Shown in pieces: positions 1 to 6,915 of a DNA stretch of 10,473 nt. This DNA comes from DATCDR01 sp036510575 (GTDB lineage: Bacteria; Actinomycetota; Acidimicrobiia; Acidimicrobiales; Bog-793). Made by a program: the position numbers and the translations under genes. The notes under the pieces were generated by a model. The model was not told the origin of the DNA, did not search any database, and saw only the letters and a program-made list of their open reading frames with translations. The first letter of the stretch is position 1. Each line of letters opens with the position of its first letter. Location of the stretch: positions 1-10,473 of the forward strand of contig DATCDR010000202.1 in NCBI GenBank assembly GCA_036510575.1. The letters run 5' to 3'.

Positions 1-833
1 ACGAGGATCGGCGCTATATCGGGCGTGTACTCGAGGGCACTGTTGAGGATCAAGGCGATGTCAGCAGCTTCGGGTGGCAACTTCTCGCGCGGCACGTAGC
101 GACTCTTCGGCAACTGAAACCCAAGCATCGGGTCATGTAGAACCTTGCCCGTGCGCCGAGCCCACTTGAACGCTCCTGAAAGGAGAGCCTTGGCGTAGTT
201 CATCGATCCGGAACTCTGGCCAGCCGTTCGCATGCGAACGAAGCACCTGTCGATGTCCTCAGCGTTGACGCGTCTAGCAGCCTTGCCTCCTATAACCGGG
301 GAAACCCATAGCTTGGCGACGCTGGCGTACCGTCTCCGGGTCCGTAGTTCGCGACCCTGATCTTCGAGGTGCACGAGATAGTGAATCAGCAGGTCATCCA
401 GAGTCCACAGCGTGGCATCACGATCCTGGGGAGTTGCGCGTTGCAACTGCTCGACCATCGTCGATCGGGTGGATTCGATGTCTTGTCGATTCCCGCGCAC
501 CCGACGGTGGACTCTCACGCCATTCAGCTGTACCTGAACCCGAGTGCTCGTCGTCTTTCCCTTGCCTGAAGGGATTATCGCCTTTGGGAGGTTCACCCGC
601 AAGTGTTCAACCCGGACACATAACGGCTCCTCCGGACACGGCACCACAGTGGCTCCCGCACCGACGGGTCCATTGGCAAGTTCCCAGGCACGTCGATGAG
701 CAGTCATCTGCTTCCCAGCTACCTTTAGCCTCCCGGTGCCACGCGAAGGATTATGGCTCCCAAGCCAGATGTGGTGGTCACCGGTGCGATCGACGTGCGA
801 TTCGAACCGTTCCGCAGCACCTAACGCGTTCAT
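1..833 (-). CDS. Tyrosine recombinase (integrase) with an N-terminal HNH-like domain; C-terminus cut by the window edge
   Basis: Site-specific recombinase that would integrate or excise the element at the adjacent tRNA. The reading frame is open from ATG at 833 to the window edge (277 residues). Order of parts: residues about 18-80 resemble a homing-type HNH domain (AHRRAWELANGP at 45-56, CVRVEHL at 72-78). Residues about 88-132 resemble an integrase arm-binding region (GKGKTTSTRVQVQLNGVRVH). Residues about 142-235 form the SAM-like core-binding domain (WTLDDLLIHYLVHLE, then SMNYAKALLSGAFKWA), followed by the linker to the catalytic domain (YVPREKLPPEAADIALIL). The catalytic R-H-R-Y residues lie off the window, so activity cannot be judged. 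The HNH-like part has Pro-Cys (VVPC) where active members have an Asp-His or Cys-His pair, so it is probably a DNA-binding relic rather than a nuclease. A GGAG lies very close to the ATG. An internal GTG at 596 would give a recombinase without the HNH-like part, but homology across the whole frame favours 833. Confidence 0.85.
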   Translation of the reverse strand, partial: MNALGAAERFESHVDRTGDHHIWLGSHNPSRGTGRLKVAGKQMTAHRRAWELANGPVGAGATVVPCPEEPLCVRVEHLRVNLPKAIIPSGKGKTTSTRVQVQLNGVRVHRRVRGNRQDIESTRSTMVEQLQRATPQDRDATLWTLDDLLIHYLVHLEDQGRELRTRRRYASVAKLWVSPVIGGKAARRVNAEDIDRCFVRMRTAGQSSGSMNYAKALLSGAFKWARRTGKVLHDPMLGFQLPKSRYVPREKLPPEAADIALILNSALEYTPDIAPIL

Positions 834-841
834 GGCTCCAA

Positions 842-906
842 GTGTATCGATAGGTGTATCGGTTGGTGTATCGCGCCAGTGCTGCTGCGCCTGACGCCGA
901 TACACC
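842..906. repeat. Three direct copies of GTGTATCG at 12-bp spacing plus one inverted copy
   Basis: GTGTATCG occurs at 842-849, 854-861 and 866-873, exactly 12 bp apart; the last two are preceded by G (GGTGTATCG). The inverted copy, CGATACACC, is at 898-906. The cluster sits between the integrase start codon and the tRNA. Inference: arm-type sites for the integrase N-terminal domain, or excisionase sites. Because they abut the start codon, they could also let bound recombinase repress its own gene. Their role cannot be proven from sequence alone. Confidence 0.6.
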
Positions 907-908
907 GC

Positions 909-922
909 ATGGATTAATCCAT
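909..922. promoter_or_regulatory. Perfect 14-bp palindrome between int and tRNA (candidate operator)
   Basis: ATGGATTAATCCAT reads the same on both strands and is AT-rich compared with its surroundings. It lies 27 bp from the tRNA 3' end and about 75 bp upstream of the integrase start. Such a dyad fits a site for a dimeric repressor or recombination directionality factor. It could instead be part of the element's attachment-site region. No protein in the window is an obvious partner. Confidence 0.4.
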
Positions 923-948
923 TTCTATCCCATCCAGCTGGTACTACA

Positions 949-1023
949 TGGAGCCCGAGGTGAGGATTGAACTCACGACCTACGCATTACGAGTGCGTTG
1001 CTCTACCACTGAGCTACCCGGGC
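949..1023 (-). tRNA. tRNA-Thr (anticodon CGT), intact, with encoded CCA
   Basis: On the minus strand a full cloverleaf can be drawn. The acceptor stem GCCCGGG pairs with CTCGGGC (one G-U pair). The D arm has GCTC/GAGC around AGTGGTA. The anticodon stem ACGCA/TGCGT encloses the loop CTCGTAA (anticodon CGT, threonine). The variable loop is AGGTC. The T arm GTGAG/CTCAC encloses TTCAATC. The discriminator is T, followed by genomic CCA. All invariant positions look normal, so the gene should be functional. Its 3' half is the likely integration target of the neighbouring recombinase, which restores the tRNA on insertion. Confidence 0.95.
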
Positions 1024-1040
1024 GAAGGGCCGGTCAACAT

Positions 1041-1057
1041 CGCGGTCGACAACCGCG
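1041..1057. other. Small perfect hairpin just upstream of the tRNA
   Basis: CGCGGT (1041-1046) pairs with ACCGCG (1052-1057) over a 5-base loop. It lies in the 5' leader of the tRNA transcript, 18 bp before the mature 5' end. There is no U-tract, so it is not a standard terminator. It could be a tRNA-leader processing structure or a chance GC-rich dyad. Confidence 0.3.
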
Positions 1058-1172
1058 CCATGTACCAGCCCTCGTCTTACGGAGTGCATCGTAGAGTGGA
1101 ATTTCGCTCGCTAGGGACGAGAGAAGTCGAACGACGAAGTCCCCATCCCAAGTGGATGATGGCCGAAACGCC

Positions 1173-2258
1173 TCACCGGCTGGACAGAGAGGAACCCGAA
1201 GCGCGCGAGCCCGAGAGGGGAGTTGAACCCCTGACCTGCGCATCCTCGCGCTCCAGGTGGCGAAGAGAGATCACGGCGGGGATCATTGGTAGCCACAGGT
1301 TGAACACCCTGTAGGCAATGACAGCCAGGATGGACGCTGCCAGCGGGAAACCAACCCAGTTGAGCGCGAACGGCATAAGGCCCTCGACGACGCCAGCGCC
1401 GGCGAGAGGCAGTGCGCGCCGGGCCAGCGCGTACCCCGTTGCGTAGCCGACGATGATGACGGCGATAGCGCCCCTCCTGTGGCCGAAGACATCTATGCAG
1501 AGGCCCAGAGCGGCAATTTCGCCTGCCCAGTAGATGATCATCCCGATGACGGCGGTCGGCGCCCGGTGCCAGGATTTAAGGAGAGCAATGAGGCCGACGA
1601 TGGCGTCCAAGTTCTTGCAAAGCGGCGACCACCAGGTCTTCGGGCGCCCGGCCCGGCGGTACTTGACCAGCAACCACACTGCGATGGTCGTTCCTAGCGG
1701 CACTCCGATGATCCATGACGGCACAAGGCCGGACTGGGCCGTAAGGCCCCGTACCTGCATGTAGATAGCGGCCAGCAGGGTCGCCGGGGCGAGCACGGCG
1801 TATTCGAGTAGGCCGAGCACCCGGACCCGCTCCTCGGCAGTGGGGTGATCCATTCCGCGCTTAGTGAGCTCGCGCACGTCGATGGCGTAACCACCCCGGG
1901 GACTGACCGGACCGAAGCCGGATATCACTAGCCGTAGCGCGTCGCGGAGGCCGAGATCGCACTCTTCGGAGTTGGCGACTTCCCGGTAGGCAAGGGCGTA
2001 GCCGAGATAACTGACGGCCACCGCCACGGGTATATACAGCGAGAAGGTCCAGTCGGCGTTCTCCAGAACGCGCCACAGCGCATGCCACCCGACATCGACG
2101 GTGATGGCCACCAGGGCGCCTACGGACAGGATCGCCCCGACCGACAACAACACCGTAAGGAAGCCCGTCCCCGGCTCTTTGTCCTCGGAACGAAAGTACT
2201 GGCCCAGCGCCTTCTTGACAGGATTGTCGTCGCTCGCGAAACGTTGGTGCTCCTGCAT
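1173..2258 (-). CDS. UPF0104 / lysylphosphatidylglycerol synthase TM-like integral membrane protein
   Basis: A 361-residue multipass inner-membrane protein. The family (MprF membrane-domain-like, flippase-like) is linked to lipid handling; members without the soluble synthase domain have no settled substrate. Seen here: a charged cytoplasmic N-terminus of about 30 residues, then roughly seven or eight hydrophobic segments. The C-terminal family signature is LPLAGAGVVEGLMPFAL followed by YRVFNLWLPMIPAV. The middle motif GFGPVSPRGGYAIDVREL and RVLGLLEYAVLAPA fit actinobacterial members. The ATG at 2258 is the first start after an in-frame stop; no strong ribosome site is seen. The last 25-30 residues (after the family-typical LRHLER end) are encoded by a tRNA 3'-half relic and the sequence beyond it, so the natural C-terminus was probably replaced by an insertion event. 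The core domain looks intact. Single gene, no clear operon partner. Confidence 0.8.
   Translation of the reverse strand: MQEHQRFASDDNPVKKALGQYFRSEDKEPGTGFLTVLLSVGAILSVGALVAITVDVGWHALWRVLENADWTFSLYIPVAVAVSYLGYALAYREVANSEECDLGLRDALRLVISGFGPVSPRGGYAIDVRELTKRGMDHPTAEERVRVLGLLEYAVLAPATLLAAIYMQVRGLTAQSGLVPSWIIGVPLGTTIAVWLLVKYRRAGRPKTWWSPLCKNLDAIVGLIALLKSWHRAPTAVIGMIIYWAGEIAALGLCIDVFGHRRGAIAVIIVGYATGYALARRALPLAGAGVVEGLMPFALNWVGFPLAASILAVIAYRVFNLWLPMIPAVISLRHLEREDAQVRGSTPLSGSRASGSSLSSR
1207..1243 (-). pseudogene. tRNA 3'-half relic (attachment-site scar)
   Basis: On the minus strand this reads as a tRNA from the 3' side of the anticodon stem to the discriminator: TGCGC, variable loop AGGTC, a perfect T arm AGGGG/CCCCT around TTCAACT, the acceptor strand CTCGGGC, then T and one C. 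The CCA is broken and there is no 5' half; upstream is coding sequence of the membrane protein. Its acceptor strand is identical to that of the tRNA-Thr 250 bp away, but the T stem differs by compensating pairs, so it derives from another tRNA and is not a copy of that one. Starting near the anticodon loop and ending at the 3' end is typical of the tRNA piece carried by integrative elements. Confidence 0.65.
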
Positions 2259-2722
2259 GGCCCGCTCGGTTCTGTCCCCGAAAAAGGGGGACCCTTCCTA
2301 TCCCTCGATCTAGCGAGAGCGCCAAGGCCGGGTCCGGGGCCAGTGCCAGTCAGCTTAGGAGTCTCACCGGGGGCGGCTCTCCCGAAAGGCGGTGGGGTCG
2401 GTGGACGAAAACGCGTAGCCCCTAGCGTCATCGGTTCCAGCGGCGTTTCGGCGATTCGCAATAGGACGAAACTTCCTAGTTGCGCTGACCTCGGGCCAGG
2501 ACGTTCTTGAGCAGTCGCCCGGGGCAAGAGACAGGAGAGCGCTGACACTCTTCCGCGACCGACGAACTCTGCGTCTTTACTTTTAGGCGCTCCCACGCAA
2601 GGAGCCTGCAACGGCACGGCCGCTTTGGTAGCCGCCGAGGCTTCTCACGGTGTCCTGATTGCTCTCGTTCGCCGACAAATGATCGGTCCAGCCTGCTTGC
2701 CGATCTGAGGGAAGATTGCGGC
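2259..2722. other. 464-bp stretch without a supported gene
   Basis: It lies between the divergent starts of the UPF0104 and SulP genes, so it should hold both promoters. Open frames here (such as a 165-codon minus-strand frame overlapping the membrane gene) show no recognisable protein and look random. No tRNA, known riboswitch or clear rho-independent terminator was recognised. The 2350-2400 part is G-rich and could form imperfect hairpins. It is long for a divergent promoter region in a compact genome and may contain decayed or unrecognised sequence. Confidence 0.4.
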
Positions 2723-4456
2723 ATGTTTCGCGTCGGTCGAAGGGACCCCGACCCAAACGACCGGACGACGGGACCGGCGTCACCGAGACATCGGGCCGCA
2801 ATGCTCCTCTCGTCGCTCGTCGGCTACCAGAGGTCCTCGGGAGTTCCCGACCTGATCGCCGCCATTACGCTGCTCGTAATCGCAGTACCGGAGCAGCTCG
2901 CGACCTCACGCCTGGCCGGCATGCCGCCAATCACGGGCTTTTATGCCTTTATCGCGGGATCCGTGCTGTTCGCGCTCCTCGGTTCGAATCCACAGATGTC
3001 GGTAGGCGCTGACTCCACCATCGCCCCGCTGTTCGCTGTCGGAATCGCGCACCTCGCGCCTGCCGACTCGTCCAACTACATCGCGCTCATCGGACTCCTC
3101 GCGGTGAGCGTCGGCGTCATCGTGATGCTCGTCGGACTCCTCCGATTCGGGTGGATCGCGGAATTCCTCTCGGCTCCGATCATCACTGGTTTCATGGCAG
3201 GCGTCGCGATCATCATCGTCGTTCACCAACTCGCGGATCTCTTCGGCATCCCCTCGGTGAGCGGCTCGAACATCCACCGTGTCGTCACCGTGATCCGGCA
3301 CTTGTCGGACGCGAACGGCTGGACGCTCGGGATCGGCGTCGTGGTCTTCGCGATCGTGGTCGCCGCGCAGCGAATCAGTAGCAAGCTCCCCGGCGCCCTC
3401 GTCGGGCTGGTCGGATCGACCGTGCTCGTCTCGGCGCTCGCGCTCAAATCGCATGGCGTCGCCGTGCTCGGAGCCGTCGCACACGGCGCGCCGCGCTTTG
3501 GACTTCACGGTCTGTCATGGTCGGCCTTCGGCAGCGTTCTACCGATTGCCGCCGTCGTCGCACTCGTCGTAGTCAGCCAGACCGCCGCCACCTCCCGGGC
3601 ATTCGCTGACGGGGGCCACTACGACGTCGACGTCGGCCGCGACTTCATCGGCGTCGGTGCCGGAAGCGTGATGGCGGGCGTCGTTGGGGCATTCCCGGTC
3701 AACGCGAGTCCGGCCCGTACGGCGGCGGTCGCGTCAGCTGGCGGCAAGTCACAAGCGGTTAGCCTCGCCGCGGCAGTGGGACTCGTCGTTTTAATCCCGG
3801 AAGCCGGACTCCTCAAGGACGTGCCGCTCGCAACATTGTCGGCCGTCTTGATCTACATCGCCACCCGGATCTTCCATGGACGAGATCTCGTCGCTATCGC
3901 CAAGTTCGACCTACTCGAATTCGGTCTGGCGCTCACAACGCTGCTCATCGTCGCGCTCGTCGGTGTCGAACAAGGAATCGGCGTTGCGGTTGCCCTGGCC
4001 GTGGTCGATCGTACGCGCCTGAACGCCCGACCACGTCTTCGCCGGATGGGAAAACTCGCCGGGACCACCAGCTGGGTCCCTGTCGAGACCGACGCGGACG
4101 CGCAGGAGAACCCCGAGGTTCTCGTACTGCTATTCGCCACGTCGATCTGGTACGCAAACGCGGTGCACTTCCACGAGGAGCTGCGACAGGCACTCGCTAA
4201 CGTCAAGCCTGCCCCACACCTGCTGGTACTCGACGCCGCTGGCATGAACGACGTGGACTTCACCGGGGTCCGAATACTCCGCGAGGTCCTCTGTGAACTC
4301 GAGGCTCAGAAGATCGCATTTGCCATGGCACGGGTTGGCAATCACGTACGTGCCTCGTTGTCGCGAGGTGGCCTCGACGACAAGATCAGCGACGCCCACA
4401 TCTATCCGTCGGCGGATGCGGCAGTGAGCGCGTTCGGGGCGCGACAAGCAACGTAG
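2723..4456 (+). CDS. SulP-family anion transporter with STAS domain
   Basis: Inner-membrane transporter of the SulP/SLC26 family, which moves sulfate, bicarbonate or other anions; the substrate cannot be told from sequence. It has 577 residues, a usual length. The family signature AVPEQLATSRLAGMPPITGFY is at about 54-74, followed by GSNPQMSVGADS at 87-98. A helix-rich transport core runs to about residue 440, with the conserved NASPARTAAVASAGGKSQ near 326-343. A STAS domain is at about 463-570 (LLVLDAAGMNDVDFTGVRIL). The first 26 residues are polar and poorly conserved in type. ATG at 2723 is preceded by a GAGGGAAG purine stretch about 8 bp upstream; a second ATG at 2801 (MLLSSLVGYQ) is the alternative start. 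No carbonic anhydrase or sulfate-assimilation gene is nearby to hint at substrate. The stop lies 24 bp from that of the convergent YfhO gene. Confidence 0.92.
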   Translation: MFRVGRRDPDPNDRTTGPASPRHRAAMLLSSLVGYQRSSGVPDLIAAITLLVIAVPEQLATSRLAGMPPITGFYAFIAGSVLFALLGSNPQMSVGADSTIAPLFAVGIAHLAPADSSNYIALIGLLAVSVGVIVMLVGLLRFGWIAEFLSAPIITGFMAGVAIIIVVHQLADLFGIPSVSGSNIHRVVTVIRHLSDANGWTLGIGVVVFAIVVAAQRISSKLPGALVGLVGSTVLVSALALKSHGVAVLGAVAHGAPRFGLHGLSWSAFGSVLPIAAVVALVVVSQTAATSRAFADGGHYDVDVGRDFIGVGAGSVMAGVVGAFPVNASPARTAAVASAGGKSQAVSLAAAVGLVVLIPEAGLLKDVPLATLSAVLIYIATRIFHGRDLVAIAKFDLLEFGLALTTLLIVALVGVEQGIGVAVALAVVDRTRLNARPRLRRMGKLAGTTSWVPVETDADAQENPEVLVLLFATSIWYANAVHFHEELRQALANVKPAPHLLVLDAAGMNDVDFTGVRILREVLCELEAQKIAFAMARVGNHVRASLSRGGLDDKISDAHIYPSADAAVSAFGARQAT

Positions 4457-4480
4457 GAGTGAAGAAGGGCCGATCGCTAG

Positions 4481-6763
4481 CTACGGCGCTCGACGTCGTC
4501 GCAGGGTCATCATGCCTCCTGCGGCCAGCATCGCGAGAAGCGCAACAAGTGCCACGGCAATGCCGAGTTCGAAGCGGGCCGGAAGGTACTTCAGCGTAAT
4601 CACGTGGTGCCCCGCCGGAACTCGAGCCTCGAACATCACGTCGTCGAGGCTCTTCAAGGCAAGCGGACGCCCGTCGATACTCGCCACGAAACCAGGCTCT
4701 GCGGTGATGCGAAGTGCCAGTGTCCCGCTCGAAGAGCCGGCGGTCTCGAGCTTCCAGGCACCGTCGTCGTTGCTTGTCGCCGCCAGCACCTGGTCGCCGC
4801 TTCCTGAGATGAACGAGAAGGTCTCCGAGTCCGGAACACGAGAGAGTGTCTCACCGGCGATAACCGCGACGGTCGTCATCCCGGGCGGCACCGAGATTCC
4901 CGACTTCGTGAGCACGAACCCGATGCCGTAGCGCTGCGCGAGTGCGACAGAGTTGATGTCGGGAACGAACAGCCCCACGCCGAACTTGTTCGGAGCGGCC
5001 TTTTGAATCGGCCAGGACGCGAAGTAGGCGGATGGCACCATCGGGTCGTGTACCCCGAAGATCCGAATCGAGTACCCGATGTTGACATTCGGATAGAAGC
5101 CGACGTCGGTGAAGTCCCGAACGTTGGTAACGTTCCCGCCGTTCAATCCGACGAGAGCGTCGCCAACGGCTCCCTTTAGCTGCGCAATCGCCGGAGTCGT
5201 CGCAAAGAACGGCTTGCTGTACGACGCGATCCCGACACCAGCGAAGAAGAGAAATGCAGCTTCGGTGACGGCCAGACCGAAGACGGCAACTGCGTAACCG
5301 CGGGAGCGGGACATCGCCCGCCCCGCGATCCAGAGGTAGCCGGCGGCGCCGAGGCAGAGGAGCACACAGACCGTCGGCCACGCGAGTGCACCAACACGCA
5401 TATGCCGAACTGCGGGTTTCAGGGCTGAATCAACGTCTAGGTATCCGACAACGGCTGCAACACCGAGCGATCCGAGCATGAACCATCGGCGCGTCAACTG
5501 CACGCGAGTCGGGTGCAGCAGCTGTTCAGCTCCGAGCGCCGCGAGCATCGCCACCAAGAAAGCGGTGACGATGCGCATCCGCTCGAATCGGATGAGCTTC
5601 AGCTCCGGGATCGAATTCACCAAGCTCTGCAGCGGATGAAATCCGTACGGCTGGTACGTGATCGCGATCGAGAAGACCAATGCGACCGCCAGCCCGAAGA
5701 CGACCGGTCGGCGCCAGGAGGTGCCGATACCTACGACGGCGAGTACCACCGCGATCGCGCCGACGTAGGTGACCGCCTCGTAGTACTTGAACTGCGGGAG
5801 TTGATAGAGGTGGTTCGGGCCGTCGGGCAGGTTGTAGTAACCCTGCGACAAAAAAAGCGCCATGGCTCGCGTAGGGAGCCCGACGTAGGAGCCCTCCGAG
5901 GTGCGGTGTGACCTCGAGATCACCTGGAGACCGGGAAACCAGAGAGGCGCTGCCAACATCCCACCAAGAAGTGCGCCCGACGACGCCCGAAACAGGCCAG
6001 GTGTTGGGATCGACCGACGCTGGATCTTGACGAGCAGCACCGCCACTGCGACCAGACAGCCAATGGCGAGAACGAGCATCACGTTCGCCTCGGGGAAGCC
6101 CCCGTAGATGGAGTACGCCACAGCGACGGCGAGGCCGACCACATGGCGGTACTTCCCATTGGGGCGCACGCAACACAGGCCGAATGCGCAGATCCAGCCA
6201 CTCCATGCGAGCACATCGGTGAGCGGCCACGTCAACCACGACGAGAACGCGCCGGCGAACATAAACGTCACCCCAGCGAGGGTCGCGCTGAGGGGACGAC
6301 AGCCGAGGACTCGGGCGAAGTAGTAGGCACCAGTCGATGCGAGGAGGAGTTTGACGAAGACGACGACGAGGAACGCGAACCGGACCGGAACCAGGTAGCT
6401 CACGAGATCCGGCAGACTGAGCACGCTTGACTCGAAGTTCAAGAACTGCGGCATGCCAAGAGCCGAGAACTGGTTCCAGAGCGGAAAGTGCCCGGAGTGG
6501 ATCATCCGCCAGCTGAGATCGTTCCAGGCGACCATCTGCGACACCGCATCGCCGTTCGTGACTGAGTGGATCACGCCGTAGACACCGCTGCCGAGTGGCG
6601 TCAGCGAAGTGTCAAAGTCGAATCCGCCGAAACTCTGGCCGTCCTTTATCGCCGGAGAGAGAAACGCCAGCGCGAGCGCGACGAGTGTGCTTACCCCAGC
6701 TACGTCTCCGCGCCGCGAGCCGACGACCCTCCGCAGACCGGCTACACGGTGCTGAGCAGGCAT
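4481..6763 (-). CDS. YfhO-family multipass membrane protein (GT-C-like)
   Basis: A 760-residue membrane protein of the YfhO family. Characterised Firmicute members are needed for glycosylating cell-envelope polymers; the role in this organism is inferred only. Seen: a short basic N-terminus, a first membrane helix near 22-38, then GFDFDTSL and the conserved external-loop pattern HSGHFPLWNQFSALGMPQFL. Many hydrophobic segments follow, with YGGFPEA and RFERMRIVTAFLVAML. A soluble C-terminal part ends in a beta-rich region (LRITAEPGFVASIDGRPL, then VPAGHHVITLKYLPARFELG), the typical YfhO ending, then a last helix and a basic tail. ATG at 6763 is chosen because the hydrophobic core starts soon after it. 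The frame stays open to a TTG at 6937, but those 58 extra codons are unlike any family N-terminus and overlap the opposite-strand permease relic. No strong ribosome site is seen for either start. Convergent with SulP. Confidence 0.8.
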   Translation of the reverse strand: MPAQHRVAGLRRVVGSRRGDVAGVSTLVALALAFLSPAIKDGQSFGGFDFDTSLTPLGSGVYGVIHSVTNGDAVSQMVAWNDLSWRMIHSGHFPLWNQFSALGMPQFLNFESSVLSLPDLVSYLVPVRFAFLVVVFVKLLLASTGAYYFARVLGCRPLSATLAGVTFMFAGAFSSWLTWPLTDVLAWSGWICAFGLCCVRPNGKYRHVVGLAVAVAYSIYGGFPEANVMLVLAIGCLVAVAVLLVKIQRRSIPTPGLFRASSGALLGGMLAAPLWFPGLQVISRSHRTSEGSYVGLPTRAMALFLSQGYYNLPDGPNHLYQLPQFKYYEAVTYVGAIAVVLAVVGIGTSWRRPVVFGLAVALVFSIAITYQPYGFHPLQSLVNSIPELKLIRFERMRIVTAFLVAMLAALGAEQLLHPTRVQLTRRWFMLGSLGVAAVVGYLDVDSALKPAVRHMRVGALAWPTVCVLLCLGAAGYLWIAGRAMSRSRGYAVAVFGLAVTEAAFLFFAGVGIASYSKPFFATTPAIAQLKGAVGDALVGLNGGNVTNVRDFTDVGFYPNVNIGYSIRIFGVHDPMVPSAYFASWPIQKAAPNKFGVGLFVPDINSVALAQRYGIGFVLTKSGISVPPGMTTVAVIAGETLSRVPDSETFSFISGSGDQVLAATSNDDGAWKLETAGSSSGTLALRITAEPGFVASIDGRPLALKSLDDVMFEARVPAGHHVITLKYLPARFELGIAVALVALLAMLAAGGMMTLRRRRAP

Positions 6764-6847
6764 AGCTACGCACAGTACCGGCCCGCGAGCCGCGAAGCGG
6801 GACCCCTCGAGCCCACGAAGAGCAGCACACCGGGGGCAACACACCAA

Positions 6848-6871
6848 AGTCGCTAATGGCGCAGTCGCTAA
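6848..6871. repeat. Direct repeat AGTCGCTAA x2, 15-bp period, upstream of the YfhO gene
   Basis: AGTCGCTAA is at 6848-6856 and again at 6863-6871. The pair lies 85-108 bp upstream of the chosen YfhO start, where a regulator could bind. It may also be the scar of a small duplication at the edge of the truncated permease. Weak evidence. Confidence 0.3.
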
Positions 6872-6915
6872 CATCGCGGGGTGAGCATCGACAACGCTGA
6901 CGTCGTCGTCGCTGT

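Larger units (their letters stand above)
1..948. mobile_element. End of an element integrated at tRNA-Thr (island, ICE or prophage); continues beyond the left edge
   Basis: What is seen: a tyrosine recombinase gene whose start lies 115 bp from the 3' end of an intact tRNA gene and which is transcribed away from it, with short phased repeats in between. This is the usual layout of elements that integrate into a tRNA 3' end and rebuild the tRNA from their own copy. The element is inferred to occupy the left side, with the chromosome to the right. Its cargo and the distal attachment site are outside the window, so its kind (ICE, prophage, satellite) cannot be decided. The crossover point is not directly visible, because the second att copy is missing. 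Confidence 0.6.

Noticed and set aside
369..853. Plus-strand frames of 66 and 139 codons
   Set aside because: They are antisense to the integrase, whose minus-strand frame carries clear domain similarity throughout.
951..1215. The shared 9-bp GAGCCCGAG at 951-959 and 1207-1215 as attL/attR of a 256-bp element
   Set aside because: The identity is limited to the tRNA acceptor strand, the T arms differ, and nothing mobile lies between them.
967..1314. Plus-strand 115-codon frame across the tRNA and the tRNA relic
   Set aside because: It runs antisense through a tRNA gene and the 3' end of the UPF0104 gene and has no recognisable domain.
2120..2617. Minus-strand 165-codon frame in the 464-bp gap
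   Set aside because: It overlaps the start of the UPF0104 gene in another frame and has a low-complexity Arg/Pro/Gly-rich translation with no family resemblance.
2981..2990. GGTTCGAATC, a T-loop-like string
   Set aside because: It is inside the conserved SulP coding region (GSNPQM) and no cloverleaf can be built around it.
2906..3508. Minus-strand 200-codon frame rich in Asp, Glu and Arg
   Set aside because: Antisense shadow of the SulP coding sequence; its composition is a by-product of codon bias.
5526..6239. Minus-strand 237-codon frame inside the YfhO gene
   Set aside because: Same-strand alternative frame of a clear YfhO sequence; its translation is Arg-rich shadow.
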